From Bin80 sp965261255 (GTDB taxonomy: Bacteria > Bacteroidota > Rhodothermia > Rhodothermales > Bin80), in contig CBDHCQ010000004.1 of assembly GCA_965261255.1 (NCBI GenBank), positions 1,612,001 to 1,676,000 on the forward strand: a DNA stretch of 64,000 nucleotides. The letters run 5' to 3'. Below, in pieces: positions 29,089 to 35,354 of the stretch (its first letter is position 1; every line of letters starts with the position of its first letter). Under the pieces are notes generated by a model. The model did no database searches. It was not told where the DNA came from and worked only from the letters and a program-made list of their open reading frames with translations. The translations under genes and the position numbers were made by a program.

Positions 29089-30633
29089 ATGCCAACCAAA
29101 CGCGTGCCGATGAAGAAGGTGAAGCGAATTTTAGAATTACATTTTGTTGCGAACCTTTCGGTTCGCGCGATTGCCCGGAGTGTGGGGGTGAGTCGTAGCT
29201 CCGTGTCCCGGATTCTGGAACGAGTGCGGGTCACGAAGGTGACCTGGCCTCTGCCCGCTGCGGTGACGGATGCGAAGCTGGAGGCGTTGCTCTATCCCGT
29301 CACGGCTCGTGGGGGATCGGCCGCCCGCCCGGTCCCGAACTGGGTGGAGGTCCGTAAGCAACTGGCCACCCACCGGTCCCTGACGTTGTTTCAACTCTGG
29401 ACGGAATATATCGAGGCCAACCCGACGGGGTACCAGTACAGTCATTTTTGCGATCTCTATCGAAGCTGGCGGGGCGCTCAGGTGGATCCGGTGATGCGCC
29501 TGACGCACAAGGCGGGGGAACGCTTGTTTGTAGATTATTCTGGCAAGAAGCCGTCTGTGGTGGATCCGCACACGGGCGAGGAGCGCCGGGTGGAGCTGTT
29601 TGTTGCCGCACTGGGGGCCTCGGGGTATCTGTATGCGGAGGCCACCGAGACCCAATCGACAGCGGACTTCTGCGGGTCCATTCGTCGGACCTTTGAGTTT
29701 CTGGATGGGGTTCCCCGTCTGATTGTGCCGGACAATCTGAAAGCCGCCGTGATTCAATTCAAGAAGGACGATGTCCCCGTTCTGAATGAATCCTTCCGGG
29801 ATTTGACGGAGCATTACCAGGTAGGCGTGCTTCCTGCCCGTCCTCAAAAGCCTCGGGATAAGGGAAAAGTTGAGAGCAGTGTTTTGATGCTTCAGCGTCG
29901 GATTCTGGGTGCGCTGCGAGCGGTAATGTTTACGAGTCTTGCCGAGCTTAATGCCGCGATTCTGGAACAGGTTCGGGACCTCAATCACGCCCCGTTCCAG
30001 AAGATGGACACCTCCCGTCAGCGTATGTTTGAAGAACTGGACCGACCGGCGCTGCGTCCATTGCCCACCGAGCCCTACGAGTATGGACAGTGGACGGACA
30101 AGCGGAAAGTCGCCTTCAATTATCACATCCAGATTGAGAAACACTTTTACAGTGTTCCTTATCAATACGTCGGCAGTTATGTCCGTGCGCGGATTCAAGC
30201 AAAGATCGTGGAGATCTATCGTCATCAGCGACGAATTGCGTCTCATGTGCGGGATCGGGCCTCGGGCAAATACACCACCAATCGTGCGCACATGCCGAAG
30301 AATCACATAGAGTATGGCGATTGGCCGCCGTCGCGGTTTGTGAATTGGGCCAAAAAGATTGGTCCCTCTACGCGTGCCCTCATTGAGGAGAATCTGGCCT
30401 CAGCCCAGGTTCCAGCGCAGATGTATTCCCGCTGTATGGGAATTCTAAAACTGGAACGTACGTATGGTCAGGCCACGCTGGAACGGGCGTGCGAGCTTGC
30501 ACTTGCACGAGAAACCTTGAACTCGGCTGCAATCCGACGACTGGTCAAGCGGATCGCGGTTGAAGTGCATCCGTCTCCATCCCCACCCATTGCACATGAG
30601 AACCTTCGGGGTGCCAACTATTATTCATCTTAA
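29089..30633 (+). CDS. istA: IS21-family transposase IstA
   Basis: 514 residues from the ATG at 29089, which has a GAGGA just upstream; a TTG at 29077 is an alternative. An N-terminal HTH (VRAIARSVGVSRSSVSRIL) is followed by an rve-type DDE core: RLFVDYSGKKP (first Asp), LIVPDNLKAAV (second Asp) and KPRDKGKVESSVLMLQ (Glu). The C-terminal region HIQIEKHFYSVPYQYVG is the Mu-transposase-like beta-barrel segment of IstA. It catalyses strand transfer together with the ATPase IstB encoded 12 bp downstream. Confidence 0.95.
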   Translation: MPTKRVPMKKVKRILELHFVANLSVRAIARSVGVSRSSVSRILERVRVTKVTWPLPAAVTDAKLEALLYPVTARGGSAARPVPNWVEVRKQLATHRSLTLFQLWTEYIEANPTGYQYSHFCDLYRSWRGAQVDPVMRLTHKAGERLFVDYSGKKPSVVDPHTGEERRVELFVAALGASGYLYAEATETQSTADFCGSIRRTFEFLDGVPRLIVPDNLKAAVIQFKKDDVPVLNESFRDLTEHYQVGVLPARPQKPRDKGKVESSVLMLQRRILGALRAVMFTSLAELNAAILEQVRDLNHAPFQKMDTSRQRMFEELDRPALRPLPTEPYEYGQWTDKRKVAFNYHIQIEKHFYSVPYQYVGSYVRARIQAKIVEIYRHQRRIASHVRDRASGKYTTNRAHMPKNHIEYGDWPPSRFVNWAKKIGPSTRALIEENLASAQVPAQMYSRCMGILKLERTYGQATLERACELALARETLNSAAIRRLVKRIAVEVHPSPSPPIAHENLRGANYYSS

Positions 30634-30645
30634 CCGAACTTCCAA

Positions 30646-31404
30646 ATGCTCATACATCCAACGATCTCAAAACTGGAACAGATGCGGCTCGGTGGTATGG
30701 CTGCGGCCCTGCGGGACCAACTGGATACGCCCGACATCGAGGCGATGCCATTCCTGGACCGCCTGGGTCTCATGGTCGACCACGAGGAAGCAGTACGGGG
30801 AGACCGGCGGCTTGCCCGGCGGTTGCAGGCCGCCAAACTGCGTCTTCCTGCCAGCATGGCGAACCTGGATTACAGCGGAGCTCGCGGCCTGGATCAACGC
30901 CTGATGCTCCACCTGGCCAGCTGTCAATGGATCCGCCGCCAACAAAATGTGATCATTACCGGACCGACCGGAGTCGGCAAAAGCTATGTGGCCTGTGCCT
31001 TAGCCCACAAAGCGTGTCTGGAAAACTTCCGAACCCGATACACGCGCTTGTCCCGACTCCTGGAAACCCTGCAGATTGCCCGCGAAGAAGGCACCTACCT
31101 CAAAACCTTGAAACAGCTCGCCCGCACGGATGTCCTGGTGCTGGACGATTGGGGACTGCACCGGATTGGTCCGCCGCAACAACGAGACCTGATGGAACTC
31201 CTCGATGACCGCTACACCGTGCGATCTACAATTGCAACCAGTCAGTATCCCCTGGATCAATGGTATGAAACCATGGAAGACCCGACCCTGGCAGATGCAA
31301 TCCTGGACCGACTCGTCAACAATGCACACAAAATCCAGTTGACGGGCGAGTCGATGCGCAAGGTGAAGGGACAACAAGAATTAGAAAAAGAGATAACCCA
31401 ATGA
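30646..31404 (+). CDS. istB: IS21-family helper ATPase IstB
   Basis: 252 residues of the AAA+ DnaC/IstB family. Walker A is GPTGVGKSYVACALA near residue 105 and Walker B is TDVLVLDDWGL near residue 165; the sensor-like segment STIATSQYPLDQWYE follows. IstB assembles on DNA and directs IstA to target sites. The C-terminal tail ends QQELEKEITQ, intact length for the family. Confidence 0.95.
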   Translation: MLIHPTISKLEQMRLGGMAAALRDQLDTPDIEAMPFLDRLGLMVDHEEAVRGDRRLARRLQAAKLRLPASMANLDYSGARGLDQRLMLHLASCQWIRRQQNVIITGPTGVGKSYVACALAHKACLENFRTRYTRLSRLLETLQIAREEGTYLKTLKQLARTDVLVLDDWGLHRIGPPQQRDLMELLDDRYTVRSTIATSQYPLDQWYETMEDPTLADAILDRLVNNAHKIQLTGESMRKVKGQQELEKEITQ

Positions 31405-31476
31405 GCCAGACTACCATAACCAGCTACGTACGGGCCAGCTGCACGACACGCCAAGGAATCCACTTCCTCCAGAATG

Positions 31477-31608
31477 GTGTCCCAGATCGATCGGATTGGT
31501 GTCCCAGATCAATCGGATTAGTGTCCCAGATCGATCGGATTAGTGTCCCAGATCAATCGGATTGGTGTCCCACTTCAAGCGGATTAGGTGTCTCACATCA
31601 TCGGAATA
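31477..31608. repeat. Right-end transposase-binding repeat array of the IS21 element
   Basis: Six copies of GTGTCCCA (the last as GTGTCTCA) start at 31477, 31499, 31521, 31543, 31565 and 31588, a 22-bp period with internal GATCGATCGGATT. The first four units are near-identical, and the array is twice as long as at the left end. Confidence 0.85.
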
Positions 31609-31612
31609 GGCA

Positions 31613-31619
31613 GCTTGAC
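31613..31619. repeat. Right 7-bp target-site duplication of the IS21 element
   Basis: GCTTGAC, identical to 28892-28898, immediately after the CA end of the element. Confidence 0.88.
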
Positions 31620-31723
31620 AGAGCGTTTTTGGCGGCGATGCCGTAGTAGGCGCAGAAACCTGCTACCGAAATGCCGATCAAGATGAACACCCACAGGACG
31701 AATATGGTGATAATACGCAGCAC
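31613..31723 (-). pseudogene. Proximal part of a gene interrupted by the IS21 element (membrane-anchor segment)
   Basis: Reading the minus strand from a GTG at 31723 gives 37 codons up to the insertion point: a positively charged start (VLR) and a strong hydrophobic segment, IITIFVLWVFILIGISVAGF, then CAYYGIAAKNALSS. This is a signal anchor. The frame is exactly continued on the other side of the IS (28891 downward), where a GH3-like APLLEVDGVQFRDLNK follows. No ATG is available upstream in frame; GTG is the best start. The gene is therefore broken at least by the IS and probably also by an older deletion. Confidence 0.5.
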
Positions 31724-32110
31724 ATAAATACCTACATGAAAGCAGAGATAAGTGACACAGGTATGAATAAAACAGCGAAAAATACAAGTATCATGAATAT
31801 AACATAATTAACCTTATGTTACATTCAGGCAGTCTCACTGCGTATTAAGCGGGTTTTACGGGTACTGTTGGTAATCTGGATTTTCTTATATCAAGGTAGT
31901 TTTCCCTCTTAAGTAATGCTCGATATCCGGTATTAGATCCGAATGATAGCCAGAGGTTAATGAAACTATCAGTACAAGACACAGTGGTATCCTTGCGCAT
32001 GATTAGAATACGTAGACGGTTCTCCTGTTGCTGTGTGATAGGATTAGTTCGTGCATAGAGGTATTTCACACAACACCCACCGCATGGCTGGAACAACATC
32101 AGGGTTAACA
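31724..32110. other. AT-rich intergenic region between IS target and small paralogs
   Basis: About 390 bp, AT-rich, with no gene I can support. A minus-strand open stretch (32120-31845, ending PTVPVKPA) has no recognisable family and overlaps the upstream region of the first small paralog. Confidence 0.4.
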
Positions 32111-32302
32111 ATGGAGACACAAGAAATCAAGCAGTCCGAACAGGAACAAGTGTGCGTATGTAGCAAAGAAAAACGTACCATCACAGATGAGGACGAGCAC
32201 GCCGGTATAACTCCTATCAAGGTTAGCCCCCGTACTGAGGAAATTTTCCAGGAGGTCAAGGTGCGGAGAGCCGAGGCAATGAGGCTATTGGCCGATCACT
32301 AG
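32111..32302 (+). CDS. Small protein of unknown function, paralog 1
   Basis: 63 residues from the ATG at 32111 (METQEIKQSEQEQ); an upstream in-frame Met at 32051 is possible. The N-terminal half is acidic and low-complexity with a CVCSK pair of cysteines; the C-terminus PIKVSPRTEEIFQ followed by EVKVRRAEAMRLLADH is charged and helical. A second copy of this C-terminus ends the next ORF at 32705 and the two are also alike at DNA level over the last ~50 bp, including the stop (GCCGATCACTAG versus GCGCGATCACTAG). This supports real coding sequence and local duplication. No family is recognised. Confidence 0.6.
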   Translation: METQEIKQSEQEQVCVCSKEKRTITDEDEHAGITPIKVSPRTEEIFQEVKVRRAEAMRLLADH

Positions 32303-32492
32303 TGAGCAATTCAAGGTTGTACTACGAGAATCCCTCTAGAGCGAATCAATTGGCAATAGGTGCTAAATCCCAGGTACCGTATACCGATGCTCCTCTACTA
32401 ATTTCCAATTGTAGCCTTTATTGGCTAAGTAGCTGGGATAGTACAAGCCAATAAGGCAACTTTGTGGCGAAGATTTGTGTATCGTAGTGTGC

Positions 32493-32705
32493 ATGGATCC
32501 AGAATCAAGGCAAATGCAAAAGCACAAAGAACCGCAGGATCAAATGGATGCGCGCAGCAACTCACCAGAGGATACGCCTAGACCCGTGGATGACGGCCCA
32601 TATATAGTTGATCCGCCCGGTAAAATCAGTGATACCTCTAAGCGTATCTTAGAGGAAGTAAAGGTTCGGAGAGCGGAGGCATTAAGACTATTGCGCGATC
32701 ACTAG
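32493..32705 (+). CDS. Small protein of unknown function, paralog 2
   Basis: 70 residues from the ATG at 32493 (MDPESRQMQKHKEPQDQ); an earlier Met at 32475 is possible. As in paralog 1, a variable, polar N-terminus leads to PPGKISDTSKRIL and then EEVKVRRAEALRLLRDH at the very C-terminus. The shared pattern is K[IV]Sx(T/S)xxI[FL]xEVKVRRAEAxRLLxDH. The coding sequence contains the perfect inverted repeat CCTCTAAG-CGTAT-CTTAGAGG (32635-32655). Function unknown; located between the IS and a tyrosine recombinase. Confidence 0.6.
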   Translation: MDPESRQMQKHKEPQDQMDARSNSPEDTPRPVDDGPYIVDPPGKISDTSKRILEEVKVRRAEALRLLRDH

Positions 32706-33005
32706 GGAAAATTTCAGGGCGAGCTTGCATGGTATCTTGGAAGGCAACATGACCGGGAGTTGCAAAAAACCTGGAATCATATGAATTTCTTGAAGGCATG
32801 CAAATCCGTTTAATCCGGCCTCCGAGCATTAATTGCTGTTGATGCGCGCCTAAAATAGCCAGGGACCGGCTCTTTCTGATTGGCAAACTTCCTATCGAAA
32901 CTTCCAATTGCATAGGTCACACCACCCCTTTCGTCAAACATTTCCGAAAAGTTGGGTTACTCAGTTATTGACATCTTGAATTCAAGCTGAACATCATATC
33001 TGCTC
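32706..33005. other. Intergenic region before the recombinase gene
   Basis: 300 bp with no gene and no structured element that I could recognise. Confidence 0.4.
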
Positions 33006-33881
33006 ATGCTTGTACCGGTCAACACTTCGCGCTCCAGCCAGGCAAACGATGACCTGCATCTTATCAGTTTATGGCTGAAAGGTAAAAGCGAGCATTCCCA
33101 AGAAGCGTACACACGTGACGTAGAGCAATTTGTGGACTTCGTGGATTTACCGCTGAGTGAGATCAAACTGCAGCACTTCTGGGACTGGGCAGATCACTTG
33201 AAAAAACTAGGTGCCCAGCCTTCAACACAGGCACGTAAGCTTGCAGCGGTCAAGAGCCTGTTCAGCTTTGGGCATAGGATTGGTTATTTACAATTCAATG
33301 TGGGAGTGGCCATTACATTACCGAATATCCCTGACAAATTGGCTGAACGCATATTGCAGGAGGAAGATATTGTAGCAATTGTAGGCCAGGCCCACACACT
33401 TCGAAACCGTGTACTGCTCAAGCTTTTCTATGCCTCCGGCGCACGCGTATCTGAATTGGCGAGTGTGTACTGGGGAGCCTTAATTCCCAGAAAGAATCGA
33501 CAAGGTCAAATATCTCTACTTGGAAAAGGTAATAAGCTGCGCACGCTAATGCTCCCAGCACCAATCTGGAAGGACCTGATGGAATTGAAGTCGGAGTCTG
33601 AGTTCAATGAATCCAATCATCCTGTTTTTCGATCACGAAAAGGCGGTTCACTGTCCAGGCAACAGATTTGGCGTATCGTTAGAGATGCAGCAAGAGCGGC
33701 TGGATTTGATAAGAACATTTCGCCACATTGGTTACGTCATGCACATGCCTCTCATGCTCTTGATCATGGAGCCCCAGTTCACCTAGTCCAAGAATCCTTG
33801 GGCCATCGGTCTCTTGCAACCACCAGTAAGTACACACACGCACGCCCAGATGAGTCCTCTTCTAAATATCTTAACATCTAG
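33006..33881 (+). CDS. XerC/XerD-like tyrosine recombinase
   Basis: 291 residues. The SAM-like core-binding domain (about 15-100: LKGKSEHSQEAYTRDVEQF) is followed by the catalytic domain with Arg in YASGARVSELASVYW, HWLRHAHASHAL (His-x-x-Arg-His), LGHRSLATTSKY (His and the nucleophilic Tyr). Length and layout fit Xer recombinases rather than long phage integrases. It sits at the end of a small accessory zone and is followed by a perfect 8+8 palindrome that could be a recombination site. Whether it is the housekeeping Xer protein or an element-borne recombinase is open. Confidence 0.9.
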   Translation: MLVPVNTSRSSQANDDLHLISLWLKGKSEHSQEAYTRDVEQFVDFVDLPLSEIKLQHFWDWADHLKKLGAQPSTQARKLAAVKSLFSFGHRIGYLQFNVGVAITLPNIPDKLAERILQEEDIVAIVGQAHTLRNRVLLKLFYASGARVSELASVYWGALIPRKNRQGQISLLGKGNKLRTLMLPAPIWKDLMELKSESEFNESNHPVFRSRKGGSLSRQQIWRIVRDAARAAGFDKNISPHWLRHAHASHALDHGAPVHLVQESLGHRSLATTSKYTHARPDESSSKYLNI

Positions 33882-34018
33882 CGTGACGCAGAATCCTCTC
33901 AAAATCAGCACATCCCACATCTGGATATGTCCCAGGATACTGCAAAGTTCAGGTGAAACTCGCGGGCATGCAGTATAGAGTACCTAGCAGGCTTTGTATT
34001 CGTCAAATCTCCAACCCT

Positions 34019-34042
34019 CATAACGCATATATACGCGTTATG
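34019..34042. repeat. Palindrome downstream of the recombinase gene, possible recombinase core site
   Basis: CATAACGC (34019-34026), an 8-bp AT-rich spacer ATATATAC, and GCGTTATG (34035-34042). Arm and spacer sizes are like those of tyrosine-recombinase core sites. It lies 140 bp after the recombinase stop and 80 bp before the end of the ABC ATPase gene. It could equally be part of a terminator or an operator. Confidence 0.5.
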
Positions 34043-34120
34043 CGAGAGCACGTATTTGTTTAGCCCACTGCAGGAAATAGATCAAGTATAAATGCCTGAC
34101 ATTCTTGGCAGTACACTACC

Positions 34121-35239
34121 CTACTTCTCAATATTATAGCGCGATAACAATTGACCTGTTTCGGCGTCGAATAGATGAGCTTGATCCACGTCAGGTTGAA
34201 ACCAAATCTGCCTCGAAACCCCATAATTTGAGGTGCCATTTACTCGAGCCATCAATGTGGTAGACGCTGTCTTTCCATACACATGCGACTCAGCGCCCAA
34301 ATGCTCCTCAAGTATGATTTCGGCTTTGACTACGCCATTGTTGTCCTCACCGCTGATATCAGCAATCAGGTGTAGATTTTCTGGTCGGACCCCAAGTACA
34401 ACAGGCTGACCGTCGTGAACATCTTCTAAGCTACTAGACATTGCAAGGCACAGATCACGCTTTTCGGCTACAAAACTGTATTTTCCTTTCATTTCCTCCA
34501 TGTGGCCATCAATAAAGTTCATCGCAGGACTGCCGATAAATCCAGCCACAAACCGATTTTGAGGTTGGTGGTAAAGCGTAACCGGGGCATCAATCTGCTG
34601 AATCGTTCCCTCATTCATAACCACTATACGGTCCCCCAATGTCATTGCCTCCGTTTGGTCGTGGGTGACATAAACCATCGTAGCGTTTAGCTCCCGGTGC
34701 AGGCGTGCCAATTCCGTACGCATTTGGACACGCAGTTTCGCATCAAGATTAGAAAGTGGCTCGTCAAACAAAAAGACTTTCGGCTTGCGAACAATGGCAC
34801 GCCCTACGGCAACCCGCTGCTGTTGCCCACCGGAAAGCTGTTTAGGCTTTCGATCAAGGATATCGGTAATTCCCAGAATCTCAGCGGCCTGCCCTACCCG
34901 CTTTTTGATTTCGGCCTTGGAATACTTTCTGAGCTTTAGCCCAAAGGCCATGTTATTGAAAACTGTCATATGTGGATAGAGAGCGTAGTTCTGAAAAACC
35001 ATTGCCACATCTCTATCCTTCGGTGGAATCTCATTAACGACAACGTCATCAATGCTGATCAGTCCGTGTGTAACTGACTCTAGGCCGGCAAGCATCCGTA
35101 GCGTAGTGCTTTTGCCGCAACCGGATGGTCCGACAAGCACCATGAGCTCACCGTCTGCTACCGTGAAGCTTGCCCGATCAACAGCAAGGTGGCCATTGCT
35201 GTATATTTTCTTGACGTTATCAAAGGTTACACTTGCCAT
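34121..35239 (-). CDS. ugpC: Sugar ABC transporter ATP-binding subunit (MalK/UgpC type)
   Basis: 372 residues. Walker A GPSGCGKSTTLRMLAGLE (about 35-52), Q-loop VFQNYALYPHM, signature LSGGQQQRVAVGRAI, Walker B VFLFDEPLSNLD and switch VYVTHDQTEAM are all intact. The C-terminal extension with FIGSPAMNFI and VVLGVRPENLHLI is the TOBE-type regulatory region of MalK/UgpC ATPases that serve binding-protein-dependent sugar importers. No permease or binding-protein genes are nearby, as often seen for shared ATPases. It is divergent from the LacI-PurC gene, with a long palindrome between them. Confidence 0.9.
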   Translation of the reverse strand: MASVTFDNVKKIYSNGHLAVDRASFTVADGELMVLVGPSGCGKSTTLRMLAGLESVTHGLISIDDVVVNEIPPKDRDVAMVFQNYALYPHMTVFNNMAFGLKLRKYSKAEIKKRVGQAAEILGITDILDRKPKQLSGGQQQRVAVGRAIVRKPKVFLFDEPLSNLDAKLRVQMRTELARLHRELNATMVYVTHDQTEAMTLGDRIVVMNEGTIQQIDAPVTLYHQPQNRFVAGFIGSPAMNFIDGHMEEMKGKYSFVAEKRDLCLAMSSSLEDVHDGQPVVLGVRPENLHLIADISGEDNNGVVKAEIILEEHLGAESHVYGKTASTTLMARVNGTSNYGVSRQIWFQPDVDQAHLFDAETGQLLSRYNIEK

Positions 35240-35284
35240 GGAATAATGTCAGAACAGCCATGCTGGAAATATAGTACAAGGCGC

Positions 35285-35311
35285 TGCATTAGGGATCATA
35301 TCTCTAATGCA
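35285..35311. promoter_or_regulatory. 27-bp palindromic operator candidate between ugpC and the LacI-PurC gene
   Basis: The outer arms TGCATTAG (35285-35292) and CTAATGCA (35304-35311) are perfect inverts. Inside them GAT (35294-35296) and ATC (35300-35302) also pair, leaving only one mismatched pair and a 3-bp centre: 11 of 12 positions per arm match. It is about 45 bp from both divergent start codons, a classical position for a shared operator. Binding by the LacI-type domain encoded next to it is an inference. Confidence 0.7.
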
Positions 35312-35354
35312 CCACCGATATAGCGTTAAACTGCATTGAGGTTAAAATACTCAC

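Larger units (their letters stand above)
28899..31612 (+). mobile_element. Complete IS21-family insertion sequence
   Basis: 2714 bp element with TG...CA ends, istA and istB in tandem, and long imperfect terminal repeats. The left end reads TGGATATTCCGC and the right end, inverted, TGCCTATTCCGA; both continue into copies of GTGGGACAC spaced 22-23 bp. The element is bounded by a 7-bp direct repeat (GCTTGAC). Both transposition genes are intact, so it may still be mobile and is probably recent. Its codon use is visibly more GC-rich than the flanking genes, in line with recent arrival. Confidence 0.9.

Noticed and set aside
29137..30306. Long minus-strand open frame (389 codons) opposite istA
   Set aside because: It lies wholly antisense to a clear transposase gene and its translation is rich in Arg/His/Pro with no recognisable domain; it results from the GC-rich codon use of istA.
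31477..31608. Regular 22-bp repeats that could be mistaken for a CRISPR array
   Set aside because: There are no unique spacers; the repeats are contiguous, lie at the end of the IS and match inverted copies at its other end.
31845..32120. Minus-strand ORF of 91 codons
   Set aside because: No recognisable family, Cys-rich start, overlaps the start region of the first small paralog and has no supporting context.
34019..34042. Chromosomal dif site
   Set aside because: Arms and spacing do not fit the 11-6-11 dif layout; kept only as a possible core-type site for the adjacent recombinase.
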